A stretch of 64,000 bases of DNA from Dothistroma septosporum (Eukaryota > Ascomycota > Dothideomycetes > Mycosphaerellales > Mycosphaerellaceae), in NCBI GenBank assembly GCA_002236755.2, contig NBZP02000006.1:1-64000 (forward strand), in the 5' to 3' direction. A program made the position numbers and the translations under genes. The notes under the pieces are model-generated. The model was not told where the DNA came from. It made no database searches and worked only from the letters and a program-made list of their open reading frames with translations. This document shows, piece by piece, positions 1 through 10,603 of the stretch. Position 1 is the stretch's first letter. The number at the start of each line of letters is the position of its first letter.

Positions 1-180
1 AATTAAAATTTACTAGAGAGATAGTCTTATACTATATAATCTACTATTATCTATAGTTTTCGCTTAAACTAGACTATATTTCATCAAGAATACTAGTCTA
101 AACTTCGAAATCTATCTAGTATTAAAGGAAATAAAACCTCTTAAAGTATCTACCAGAGAAACCTAGTTTCTCTAGCCTAC
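1..180. repeat. A+T-rich, TpA-rich edge, probable RIP-mutated repeat relic
   Basis: The first 180 bases are clearly richer in A+T than the rest of the window and full of TA steps (tatactatataat, ctatctagtatt). There is no usable reading frame. In ascomycetes this composition is what repeat-induced point mutation (RIP) leaves in old transposons. The source element cannot be named because the window cuts it off. Confidence 0.5.
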
Positions 181-1490
181 TCTATAAGTAGCCCAATTGC
201 TACAATCGTTGCTACAATCGGCCCAATTGCTACAATCGTTGCTACAATAGTTGCTACAATCGGCCCAATTGCTACAATCGTTGCTACAATTATTGCTACA
301 ATCATTGCTACAATCGTTGCTACAATCGTTGTTGCAATCGGCCCAATTGCTGCAATCGTTACTACAATCGTTGTTGCAATCGCGCCCATTGCTGCAATCG
401 TTGCTACAATCGTTGCTGCAATCATTGCTGCAATCATTGCTGCAATTATTGCTGCAATCGTTGTTGCAATCGCGCGTTGTTACAATCGCGCCTATTGCTG
501 CAATCGTTGCTACAATCGTTGTTACAATCGCGCCTATTGCTGCAATCGTTGCTACAATCGTTGTTACAATCGCGCCTATTGCTGCAATCGTTGCTACAAT
601 CGTTGTTACAATCGCGCCTATTGCTGCAATTGTTGTTGCAATCGTTGCTGCAATCGCGCCCATTGCTGCAATCGTTGTTGCAATCGCGCCCATTGCTACA
701 ATCGTTGCTGCAATTGTTGCTGCAATTGTTGCTGCAATCATTGCTGCAATTGTTGCTGCAATCGTTGCTGCAATCATTGCTACAATTATTGCTGCAATCG
801 TTGTTATAATCGCGCCTATTGCTGCAATCGTTGCTACAATTATTGCTGCAATCATTGCTACAATCGTTGTTGCAATCGCGCCCATTGCTGCAATCGTTGC
901 TACAATTGTTGCTGCAATCGTTGCTATAATTATTGCTGCAATTATTGCTACAATCGTTGCTGCAATTATTACTACAATTATTGCTGCAATCGTTGTTGTA
1001 ATCGCGCCTATTGCTGCAATCGTTACTACAATCGTTGCTGCAATCGTTGCTACAATCATTGCTGCAATCGTTGCTACAATCATTGCTGCAATCGTTGCTG
1101 CAATCATTGCTATAATCATTGCTACAATCGTTGTTGCAATCGCGCCCATTACTGCAATCGTTGCTACAATCGTTGCTGCAATCGTTGCTGCAATCATTGC
1201 TACAATCGTTGTTGCAATCGCGCCTATTGCTACAATCGTTGCTACAATCGTTGCTACAATCGTTGCTACAATCGTTGCTGCAATCGTTGCTACAATCATT
1301 GCTGCAATCATTGCTACAATCGTTGCTGCAATCATTGCTGCAATCGTTGCTGCAATCGTTGCTGCAATCATTGCTGCAATCATTGCTGCAATCGTTGTTG
1401 CAATCGCGCCTATTGCTGCAATCGTTGCTACAATCGTTGCTGCAATCGTTGCTGCAATCATTGCTGCAATCATTGCTGCAATCATGTATG
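181..1490. repeat. 12-bp minisatellite array (unit close to cgttgctgcaat)
   Basis: About 1.3 kb of continuous tandem repeats with a 12-bp unit, cgttgctgcaat and variants. Variant positions are almost all transitions: gctgcaat/gctacaat, aatcg/aatca, gttgct/gttgtt, aatcg/aattg. The core attgctgcaat is an odd palindrome with 5-bp arms around a central T, so single strands can fold into hairpins. At irregular intervals a spacer cgcgcc(c/t) interrupts the series, adding a loose higher-order structure. Several reading frames on both strands stay open for hundreds of codons only because the unit has no stop and is a multiple of three; they would encode low-complexity Leu-Gln-Ser, Ile-Val-Ala or Cys-Ser-Asn-Asp repeats. 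I read it as non-coding satellite-like DNA next to a RIP-type edge. Confidence 0.9.
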
Positions 1491-3308
1491 CTCCATCTAC
1501 TACAACGAAAACACATTTGTCTGGCGTTGCGATGTAGACGATTCAGATGACCGTTATTATCCTTTGGAACAGCTTCAGATCCTGCGGCAGCATATGGGAA
1601 AGCATGCGCATAAGCTCCGGCACTTCTGTTTCACCATCTTCTATCTGGTCAGCTTTGCCAGCATGGGTAGCGTTTCTGGCCGAGTTTTTGAGATCCAGAT
1701 GGACATGGATCGCGACCGCACTGTCAAAGCCCGACGGTACAGTCTTGGAGGGTTCAATGCGGTCGGTAGGAAGGACAAACATCGCAGAAAGTGCTGCAGC
1801 TGCGATCTTACAGCACTCTCTTCGTTGTGCACTCGAGATAGGTGGTCGCTGCTGGACCTTGCATGGAACCTTGTACGTTCGGAGAGCTACGATTCCGGCT
1901 ACACCATCTGCGACGACTGCGACTTGCCCATGAATCAGAAGCAGTGATATCGGTAATGAGTCCATCAACGGTCAGGACTCTTGCGTTTATGGAAATGCGC
2001 TCGGAATATTCAGCCACATTACGTCAATTACGATGTACTGCAATCAACATAGATCACCATGGACCTGAATTGCTGCTGGAGAGCTAGCCATCACTGATCT
2101 GAAGACAACGCATATCTTGAGCGCAGCATGGGGCGATACCTGTCCAGCAAGACACTTCCACGCATGACTTGCAGACAATCTCAGCCACGTGCGTTATGTG
2201 TTGTATATAGGGGGCATGCCCCTTGATTCAAGGGTCATTCTCTAGCCAAGCTCGATTTACCCGATGGTAAGGTACACAAGGAGCAAGTCACAGGAAACAT
2301 TGAAGTTCGTTCCTGGGTCTTGGTCAGCCACTGGATGCCTCCGTATCCAGTTTAATATCTGTAGCACAGCCCATCGAGCCGCTCCGTCTGCTACACATAC
2401 AACTGTACTGGCTTCGCAGGTCGGTTCTAATTCGCCGCAACATCACGCTATACGATAACAACCAGTTCGCCTCACTATGAGAGAGGAAAGCCGCCGCCGT
2501 GAAGAGCAAAGCACTAAACAAATTCGTGACAAGCTCGTCTACGATCAAGTGGCTAACACAGCACAAGTCCAGTATCCTCTATCCAGTGCCTTGAGCATAG
2601 TTGCACTAAGGCTTTGATTTCAACTAGTCTCCCGTCTGCACTCGCGTGTGTATAGACGATAGCATGGTGCGGCATCTCGTCGTACCTTGTGTCGGCCAAG
2701 GTATAGCACGCCACTAGGAGCGTCATAGTCAGTAACACCGATCCCAGCATTAACCGTCTCGGCTTGACCGTAAGGTGCCGGTATCGAGAATGCTTCTCGA
2801 GCTAGAGTCTGCATCTGTCGTATCCTGCTTGCCGTAGGTATCAAGTTCGGGCAGATTGACAGCGTAGAACATGATCTTTGGCGAGGCATTTGGCGACGAC
2901 GAAAAGGAGGTACGATAACCTGGGGAAATCGCGCGGGACTAGACAGCGCGGGACTTGAGCTAGGTGAACTCCTAGAGCTTGAGGCGCTGTCGATGGAAAG
3001 AGAAGGAAGGTGGCATCGAGAGGAGCGGTAGTGTGTGGCCTGGGTTGTGCAGAGATACGGAGGAAGCGTTAGAAGTAGCAATGGGAGGGCGTCTTCCTAA
3101 TGTTCTTACTAGGTTGTTTGAGTAGCGAAGATTGCACGTCATGGGAATTCTCTGTGACGTTACTGTATCCTTGGATCAATCATACACGGTTGAAGATCTG
3201 TCGAGTGCCAAGTACGCTTGAGGCCAGCAACGAGTCTTGAAACAGACGTCCATAGTGTAAAGCCTCTCACTACCGACGTCTGTAATTCATACAATACTAT
3301 CAACGACC
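1491..3308. other. Intergenic, no defensible gene
   Basis: Only short overlapping open frames with no recognisable domain. The best is 1543-1965 on the minus strand (140 codons with an ATG), but the opposite strand carries frames of similar length. A TATATAG at about 2203-2209 is followed by a perfect 12-bp palindrome, ggggcatgcccc, at 2211-2222. No convincing coding region follows it. Confidence 0.5.
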
Positions 3309-4886
3309 CTACACGGAAATCTCCACCGAAGTGACAGCCTTCTGTCCCGATTTCGGGTTGTACGGCAGCTGGATCGCTGGAATCGGCGCTGGCACATCAG
3401 TCAGACTCTCCGGCTCAATGTAGTCCTTGTGTGCATTAACCCTCAGTCTCAACTTCCTGCTCTCAGCATACACCACCCTCCTCATACGGTTGGTGCTTCC
3501 AAGAGGCTGGTGTGACTTCAATCCGTGCCATCCATTGACAGTAATACGGTCGTCCCACCACACACGGAACTCTGGTAGCCAAGAATCTTGAGGGTCAAAT
3601 TCGAGCTCAGCGACTTCGTGGAATGGGTACTTCTTCTCGTCCCATTCGACACCAATGTCCTCCACAGGCTGGTCGTCGAGGTTCTCGAGGAGCTGGACGC
3701 AGAACGAGTAGGTGACTTTGTGGTTCTGGTGGAAGGCGCGGGCGTGCTGGGAGAGGATGTTGATCGGGTCGTCGTCCTTGAGGTACTCCTTCTCGATCTT
3801 CTTCTGGGCCTCACCCTTAGGGAAGACACCAAACTTGGCGACGTAATCACCGTATCGGTATGCGGACTGGGACCACTCCTTCATGGCGACCACTGCAGAT
3901 TATGTCAGCTTCACGAACATCACACAACCCACATCACAACTCACAGTGCTGTCGGTCAAGTCTCGCCGGGAGAGTCGCCACATCAGCATCTGGACGCGCG
4001 CTAAGCTCCTCTCCAAACTTGTCCAATGTATTCCAGTTGCGCTCAAGCGAATCCGCAATCTCACAAGTAGCCACTGGAGTCCTCAACTCAAGAACGGGAT
4101 AGTTGTTGAAGGTAAAGTCCTGTGTCTTCTTGTCCTCGCCCCAGATCTTTTCGCCCTCAACACCAAAGACCTTGATACCGATACCACGTGGCTGTGGGAC
4201 GTTGTCGGGGAGGATCTTTGGAGTGAGCGACGAGTAACGCATGATGCAGTCGTATGTGCCGCCCTTTGCGAACATGCCCTGTGCGAGGTGGGCAGGGAGA
4301 TGGTCGTTGACCTTGAAACGCCCGATAACACATCCTTGAGTCTTCAAATGGGTTCCTCGGAGACAGTGCATGTGCTCGTTGAAGTTCATCATCTGCAGTC
4401 TGTTGAACTGCTTGGACACTTCCCAGATCTTGTCGAGCTCGCCTTCCTGCTCATACTCGACGCCCTTGGCATCCCAGCGGATGTACTTTTCCTGTTCGAT
4501 GGATCCCATTTCGCCTATAATGCCTGGTCCTCGCTGTTGTGTTCCAACCCCAAAGCAGCTCTTGCTGTTGTCCTGAGAACGTCGGGGAAGAATGCCGGCG
4601 ATGACCTCTACCTTATGCGCGTCTCGTTGCTCCTCCCACTTCGCGTCATTGCCACGAGAAGCATGGACAGCTCCCAAAGCTCCATATTGCCGGCAGACGC
4701 CTCGACCATTCTGAGTGTACGATCAGCGCCAAAGCCGCGCATTTGATGGTGGGAACGGGTGCCGTTGCGGGGTGCATCAGGTGGCAGGATGGGTCTAGAC
4801 TTGACTCTACCGTCTTGCAATTGGGCGAAGGGGAGTCTTGTGCATGAACGATTCGAAGGCAGCTGGTAAGATGATTTGGAAGACAT
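3309..4886 (-). CDS. Catalase-like heme-domain protein (y4iL-like branch)
   Basis: Heme-binding protein of the catalase superfamily, close to the y4iL-like group rather than to classical catalases; its reaction is not established. Proposed exons: 4886-4721, 4679-3945 and 3892-3309, giving about 494 aa. The 3944-3893 intron is well supported (GTGAGT donor, CTGAC branch, TGCAG acceptor, phase kept). The first intron is only about 41 nt, so the N-terminus is uncertain; another acceptor (ctcag at about 4711) also keeps the frame. Motifs in order: HLKTQGCVIGRF (distal-His region), MRYSS, PRGIGIKVFGVEGEK, TQDFTFNNYPVL (distal-Asn region) and, in the last exon, AYRYGDYVAKFGV, where the proximal heme Tyr is expected. 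There is no signal peptide. The next gene upstream, SIMPL, is on the same strand. Peroxidase-like or lipid-hydroperoxide chemistry is possible but unproven. Confidence 0.85.
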
Positions 4887-5305
4887 GGCTGGGGCGATGC
4901 TTGTCTGCGCACGCTACATGTACCTGCTCGCTGTACCTGGCCTGTGCCTGTATCGATCTCTGTTTCCGAGATGCGATGTGGAAGATTGTTCCAGGAAGCT
5001 TTGTGGAGGATGAGGGGATCTGGGGTTAGAGTTTGAGACAACGACGTATTTCGGTCAGCTCGTAACGAGGCAAAGTGATTGGTCCAGCTGTTCGTGAATA
5101 TATCTTGGCAACTTTTCCCCCGAATGAGTTGACCTCTGAACGGTCCCTCATGATGCCCTTCCCTTTGAGTGGTGATGCGAGGTCGATTGCTGAAGTTTCA
5201 CAGGCACAGACTCTGCAGCAATGATGGGGAATACAGAGTCGCAGAACACTGAGCTCGACGTTGACAATCCGGGTTGCAGATCTGATCCGCCACGGCCAGA
5301 CCCTC
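4887..5305. other. Spacer upstream of the catalase-like gene
   Basis: About 420 bases between the catalase-like start and the SIMPL stop, on the same strand. I see no gene. It should hold the catalase-like promoter and the SIMPL terminator. Confidence 0.5.
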
Positions 5306-6230
5306 CTACAAAGCATAGAATGAGGTGTTGACCGCCACATTCATCTTGATGTCCTCCGGCTGATACTCAAAAACCGAGCCGCCAACCTCCTCCCAACCCT
5401 CAGTGTCAGCATCTGCCAGATTTTTCCGACTACCCTCGACGCCATCAGCGGGAATGCGGCCCATCTTGCGGTTCGACGAGACGGCATAGATCTGTGCCTC
5501 TTCTAGCATATATGGCACCACATGTTTATATCCTAGCGCCTGTGCGTACTCGAGTGCCTTCTGCTGGGCATTCTTGGCTGCCTGTGTGCGTACCTCGGTG
5601 CGGTGAGCATCCTTGGTCTCCTCTTTCAGAATCCATTTCACCGGTTGCGTTTCCGTATATGGAAGATTGGACAAGTCGTTGATGAAGCCGCCAATCGACT
5701 GAAATTTCTTGAAATGCGCTTCAAAGTCCACAGTGGCTGTCGGGAATGCATATTAGTCGTGTTTCGCGAATGCAGGGTTAGAAGGTCTGCTCCCGACGGT
5801 GACTCATTGCAACAGCTAAACACATACCTGTGAACTCGGGAGCCAGCTGAACTTGATTCTTATGATCCCAAGGATGGTGAATCGTCTCTGTCAAGGAAGT
5901 ACGACTCCAGAAGTCGATACTGGCAAGCTCTCTGGCCTCAGCAGTGTTGATGTGGGGTCCAAGTTTGCGCAACAACGTCTCGATCTTGCGAGTCGTGCTG
6001 ACGACACCTTGCGCAGCAGTCTGCTTGTTCAGTTCTTTCGAGGCGACTTTGACACCCAGAACGGCCCGCTCAGCTACAAGCGGAAGAGCATGTTAGAACG
6101 AGAGACAAAGCGATCGTAGACCTGCCAGCGAGATCTCTGGCTGGTGAGTAGCGGAGGAGCTCGTAGCTGACTTACCTGGAAGGTGAATGCTGGATTCGCC
6201 TTTCAGAGTGATCTCGAACTTGCTGTCCAT
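5306..6230 (-). CDS. SIMPL (DUF541) domain protein
   Basis: Small SIMPL/DUF541-type protein, 243 aa, function unknown in fungi. Exons: 6230-6176, 6073-5828 and 5736-5306. The introns have GTAAGT...TTGTAG and GTATGT...GACAG borders, and the phases join cleanly (SSIHLP then AERAVLGVKV; EFTA then TVDFEAHF). The domain fills the protein: an N-terminal strand (FEITLKGESSIHLP), a helix with KELNKQTAAQGVVSTTRK, and a C-terminal segment KNAQQKALEYAQALGYKHV followed by YAVSSNRKMGR, which is characteristic of the family. There is no signal peptide or membrane segment, unlike many bacterial SIMPL proteins, so a cytoplasmic location is likely. It is transcribed in the same direction as its two neighbours. 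Confidence 0.85.
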
Positions 6231-6723
6231 GTTGTACGATCGATATTGGTTGGTCTTGTACGAACGAAGCAGTTGTTGTGATATGCGCCAAATTGTCCTG
6301 CACAATGCAATCTTATAGTGGAGATATCCTAGGCAGTGGTGCTAACCTTTGATGCCAGAGAACTTTGATCTGCGTTTCGTTCCACCGCGGCACTCCCCGT
6401 CGCACATTTTGTATGCTGTGACTCGCCGCTCGCCGTTGAATGCTATCGTTGATAAGGTCACCGCAGGCCGTGTCATGGGATTCGAGTTGTGTTGCATCGT
6501 CCGTGTTGCCTGAGAAGCTATGCCTGTTGCCTGCTGCTCACCGGTCGGCCGAATTGGGAAATTGGTGTAAGTCTGCACCGCTGCATCCAATGTTTGATTG
6601 CTCAGGAACAAGGCAACATTGTGTAACTGCCTTATCGCACAGGAGCTCTGCACGCTTCCTCGATGCCAGCTACAGTCATGAACATCGGACTCCAGTCCAT
6701 CAGTGCTGCATCAGATCTACATC
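6231..6723. other. Spacer, SIMPL promoter region
   Basis: About 490 bases between two minus-strand genes. Short frames are present on both strands but none has protein-like composition or a known domain. Confidence 0.5.
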
Positions 6724-7310
6724 TCACGACAGCATCGCGACAGCACTAAGGCCAGCGGCTGCACCAGCGAGTAGCGCACGATACATGTTCTGTGTACTCC
6801 ACTTGGCAAGTAGTACTTTGATCTCGTTCTCGCTTGGTGCGTAAGCCGAAGCATGAGCTGCTGCCTCGAGCGCCTGGATGCCTGACCACATGATCGCTCT
6901 TGTGTAAGCAGGAATACCCAAGGGCAGCACCGCTGCTGCGCCATAGAGGTACTTCTTCTGAACATCTCGAGCTATCAAAGACGTCAACCACTGTATGCAG
7001 TCTTGAATGCAATCCTTGGACTCACCACCGTACGCCAGGAACGCAAAGCATGCAGACAACGCCGCCGCGCTTGGCGGCACTACCTTCATGCCCGAGTGAA
7101 ACAACTTTGACCATTGCTTGGTGGCTAGATCTGTTGGTGCCATACTGACGACTGGCACTCCTAACAGGCTGAATGACGCGATGTATGCTGTCATAGGTAA
7201 GCATCTACCAGAGTGAGCATGCGGCAGAGGGCCCTACCTGACAAGGCAGAGGCGCCGGAGAGGCCAAGCACCTGAGCGAAAGGCACCAGCTGCTGAGATT
7301 GTGATGCCAT
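6724..7310 (-). CDS. DUF1772 membrane protein (anthrone-oxygenase-like)
   Basis: Integral membrane protein of 178 aa in the DUF1772 family, which includes anthrone oxygenases of fungal polyketide pathways and many proteins of unknown role. Exons: 7310-7238 and 7187-6724, with a 50-nt intron (GTAGGG...GACAG) that keeps the frame (ASALS then AYIASFSLLGVPV). About four hydrophobic segments are visible: near 15-40, around KVVPPSAAALSACFAFLAYGG, around YLYGAAAVLPLGIPAYT, and at the C-terminus (ALLAGAAAGLSAVAML). Family-like features are the small-residue-rich first helix and the W-x-x-L-F-H-x-G segment after it. No polyketide synthase is in the window, so an anthrone-oxidising role is not supported by context. 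Confidence 0.8.
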
Positions 7311-8099
7311 GGTGGATGGGAGAGCTCAAATGTCGATGTTCTGCTTGATGGAATGCTGTTCGACGAGATGCGGGTTGTGATACGGGTTTTTCAATTCGTA
7401 GGTGCTATGTCTGCTGCCAGTCGAACAAGGCAGGAAGATTCAAGAATATACAAGTTTCCGTCGGAGTGATCTTTGTTTCCCGCCCGACAAGGACGTGATC
7501 TTCTCCCTGAAGATGTTGTTGTCGTGGTGAGAGTGCATCCTGCTCGGACTTTCGGATCTCCGGGTGAGGTGATCGGCAAAGAAGGACAATCTTTCGCCGG
7601 CGACAGCAACCTGAACATCATTCTCCCGCTCTCTGATCAATCGATGATAGCAACAACATCGATCGAGACTATTGCCGTGCAGGCAGACCTGGAAGTCTAC
7701 GGATCATACAACATATCATATGCAGTGGCTGGTCAGGCACACGCTGCACGCCAGGAGATATATTTCGTCCGCAGAATCGGGTGAAGGCCAGATGCACTAC
7801 ATGGAATCTATCACTCGTGAAAGTCACCGTTCGTTCAGCATACGCGGTCTTCGTAGACAGCGAGGCCTCACTATTCTGTGCCTTACTGCCTATCGCGGTG
7901 GGCCGATGCTGACCGGCCAAGAGCTAGGCCAAGCCTGAGCTGCATGGCATGGATGTCAAGCATGCAGCGTCGAGCCTCGACCTCGCGATAAGCGCGATAC
8001 TCATGTAGATGTCAACTAAAGAGTGGAACGCAACAAATCAAAAGCTCTCACAGTCGATGACTGCTCCAAAACATCTGATCGTGATACACACGAACTAAC
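7311..8099. other. Divergent promoter region, DUF1772 / 2OG oxygenase
   Basis: Nearly 800 bases between divergent starts. Open frames here (for example 7473-7784) show no domain and are contradicted by frames on the other strand. It probably holds both promoters. Confidence 0.5.
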
Positions 8100-9137
8100 A
8101 TGGCAGCAACGAGGTACACCGACCGCAGCATTCCAAACATCTCCCTCGCCAATTTCTCCAACAGAATCGACGAGATCACCTCCCAGCTCATCAGCGCAGC
8201 AGAGACAGATGGCTTCTTCTCCCTAACCAACACCGAAATCACATTCCCCGAAATTGACGCCATCTTCGCAACATCCGAATCCTTCTTCTCCCTCCCCGAC
8301 GACCTCAAAGCAACAGTCCCCTTCACGCACCAAAATGTCGGATGGGAGAAACGCAGCCAGATCAGACCTTCCACAGGCGTCGCCGACCAGAAGGAAAGCT
8401 ATCAACTCCAATTCGGCTCCGCCATGAAAGACAAATGGATCTCTTCCGAAATCCTTCCAAATTTCCAAACCGACGCCTTGAACTTCATGCACAAAGCCCA
8501 AAGCGTCAGCGAGAAACTGATGCTCTGCTTCGCGCGCGGGTTGGGATTCCCAGATGATCACTTCACGAAAGTCCACTCCACCTCCAGGCCAGACTGTCAA
8601 TCCGTGCTCCGACTACTACATTATTTCCAAGTGGACAAAGACCGCGGACAGCTATCATCCGAATACCACCGCGCCGGCGCCCACGCAGATTGGGACCTTT
8701 TGACTCTCCTCTTCCAACGACCCGGTCAATCAGGTCTTGAGATCTGCCCTGGTAGAGAAGTCGTGACGTCCTTCGGCATGGGCGATACGTGGACGAAAGT
8801 GAACTTCGAAGAAGGGGACATAGTCTGTAATATCGGAGATCTGCTGATGAGCTGGTCTGATGATCGGTTCAAGTCGACGTTCCACCGGGTGAAAGCGCCA
8901 ACAGATCCTGAGAAGGATTACTTTGGGCCGCGATACTCGATTGCATTCTTCAATCAGCCGTGCGTAGATTGTGAGATCCAAGGTCCATTGAAGAAGTATC
9001 CGAAAGTGACTGGGGCCGACTTCACGAAGGCGGCAATGGAGCGGAACTACAATGCGCTCAAGACGAAGCAGACGGAGATAGTCAGCGGGAGAGGTTCATT
9101 GCATCATGTGGATATCCAAGTAGCTGCCAATGCGTGA
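8100..9137 (+). CDS. 2-oxoglutarate/Fe(II)-dependent oxygenase (isopenicillin-N-synthase-like)
   Basis: Single-exon 345-aa non-heme iron oxygenase of the DIOX/IPNS-like superfamily. The N-terminal DIOX_N region begins at about residue 10 (SIPNISLANF) and includes AAETDGFFSLTN. The C-terminal 2OG-Fe(II) core carries the iron ligands: H-x-D in GAHADWDLLTLL (about residue 193) and the distal His in FKSTFHRV (about 261). R-x-S in RYSIAFF (about 278) would bind the 2-oxoglutarate carboxylate, so all catalytic residues are present. There is no signal peptide. Its stop lies 44 bases from the stop of the convergent formamidase. The substrate cannot be deduced; relatives hydroxylate or desaturate small metabolites, and some act in nitrogen-source catabolism. 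Confidence 0.92.
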   Translation: MAATRYTDRSIPNISLANFSNRIDEITSQLISAAETDGFFSLTNTEITFPEIDAIFATSESFFSLPDDLKATVPFTHQNVGWEKRSQIRPSTGVADQKESYQLQFGSAMKDKWISSEILPNFQTDALNFMHKAQSVSEKLMLCFARGLGFPDDHFTKVHSTSRPDCQSVLRLLHYFQVDKDRGQLSSEYHRAGAHADWDLLTLLFQRPGQSGLEICPGREVVTSFGMGDTWTKVNFEEGDIVCNIGDLLMSWSDDRFKSTFHRVKAPTDPEKDYFGPRYSIAFFNQPCVDCEIQGPLKKYPKVTGADFTKAAMERNYNALKTKQTEIVSGRGSLHHVDIQVAANA

Positions 9138-9181
9138 AGAGATATCCCCACTATGAGCAGCCACCATCTCGTACAATCTAC

Positions 9182-10603
9182 CTACTTACTCGCCTTCGCA
9201 CAACTTCCCAGGTTCTTCTTCTCCACCTTCGCGCCAGGCATGATATCAAAGTCAAAAATATCCACCGGCAATCCCAGCGTCGTGCACGCATTGGGAATAT
9301 CCACAATACCCGCAATATGCCCCTGTACCGGAGCGCAACTCAACAAGAGGTAGATTTGATAATCATCATATCCAAACCTCCTCAAGTATTCAATGACTCT
9401 CAAACACGTCTGTCGATACGCCACCGTAGCATCCAAATAATGCTGCTTCCCATCCGAATCCACGGAAAAGCCCTCAAAGTAGATATGCCGTCCAGGTCCA
9501 AATTGAGGTTCCACAGGGCCAGGGATGTAAATCGGACTCTTCAACCCCAGATCCGCCATCCCATTCTTGATGACCTTGAAATTGATGGTAATAACACCCG
9601 CAATTTCAATAGCACCACAGAACGAAATCTCTCCATCGCCCTGCGAGAAGTGCAGATCTCCGACACTGAACTTGGCGCCCTTGACATGCACGGGGAGGTA
9701 GACCTTCGATCCTCTGGAGAGGTTCTTGATATCGCAGTTGCCGCCATGTTCTGGCCTTCCGGGAATTGTTCTGGCTCCTTCATTCCCGACTTTCTTCTTA
9801 ATTTCGTCACTGGCGTTTCCACCGGCGTGGACGTTTACAGGCTCGGGCGGTTTGGCAACGTCGCGGGTCGAGAGTTCGGGGTGGTTCTTGCAAGCGGCGA
9901 TGAGCTCGCCTTCGCGGCTGTTCCAGGTATTGAGGACTTCGGCGGAGGGAGCGCAGCCGAGGATACCTGGGTGGATGAGGCCGGCGAATTTGACGCCGGG
10001 AATGTGACGGGAGGTGCAGTGGATTCCTTCGAAGTCCCAAATGGCTTTGGCGCTGCGGTGATGTGTCAGTCACGCTTTTGGTGGATGGGAAGATTGGGCA
10101 GTGTCTTACGGCTCGGGGTAGTGCTCATCCAAGAAGCCACCGCCGTTCTCTTTGGCGAAGACGCCTGTGAAGCCCCATGGCTGTCGCTCGAGTGGCTGCA
10201 CGTCTTGGATTTCTACCAGGAGGATGTCACCAGGCTCGGCGGTCTCGATCTCGAAAGGTCCAGTCAAGTAGTGGATCCTCGTGAGATCAACATCTCTCAT
10301 GTCATCTGCAGAGTCATTGTTGCCAATTTGTCCGCCAGTCCAGTCGACGCATTCAATCTTGACCGTCTCGTTGTTCTTGATAGTGCCGTAGTTTGGAATG
10401 TCCGGGTGCCAGCGATTCTGTGGGAGAGCTTATCAATATGGTGCCACGGGTATTGCGACACCTTGATGGTGGCTTTAACGTACATGTAAATATGGCTCAG
10501 TGCCTGCATCCTTCTCGAGGTCTACTTTCGCAGCATATCGAATCTGATGCTCGCCGCTCTTGACCTTTTGCTGGAAATCTTTCTGGTACTTAGTTGCGGC
10601 CAT
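9182..10603 (-). CDS. Formamidase (acetamidase/formamidase family)
   Basis: Cytosolic amidohydrolase that releases ammonia from formamide or a similar short amide; 432 aa. Exons: 10603-10484, 10417-10110 and 10052-9182. The introns (GTACGT...CACAG, GTAAGA...CGCAG) keep the phase: EPYLH then NRWHPDIPNYG; HYPEP then AKAIWDFEG. The acetamidase/formamidase domain spans almost the whole protein, with conserved blocks NRWHPDIPNYG, ECVDWTGGQIGNND, GDILLVEIQDVQP, GVKFAGLIHPGILGCAPS, HGGNCDIKNLSRGSKVYLPV and SQGDGEISFCGAIE. Length fits the fungal FmdS-type enzyme. Fungal members are usually nitrogen-regulated, but I did not find a clear paired GATA site. It is convergent with the 2OG oxygenase. Confidence 0.95.

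Noticed and set aside
172..1550. Several long ORFs of 110-437 codons in the minisatellite, including a Cys-rich CSND-type frame
   Set aside because: All follow from a stop-free 12-bp unit; frames are open on both strands and the protein sequence is pure repeat with no flanking gene structure.
1543..1965. 140-codon ATG frame on the minus strand
   Set aside because: Protein-like in places but no domain, and the plus strand has two frames of similar length over the same bases.
2620..3081. 153-codon minus frame with a signal-peptide-like beginning
   Set aside because: Begins at TTG, not ATG, and no homology or splice structure is visible.
3588..4746. Plus-strand frames of up to 287 codons opposite the catalase-like gene
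   Set aside because: Antisense shadows of a gene with clear catalase-superfamily motifs and splice sites.
9134..10489. 451-codon plus frame opposite formamidase
   Set aside because: Antisense shadow; the minus strand carries the conserved formamidase blocks and proper introns.
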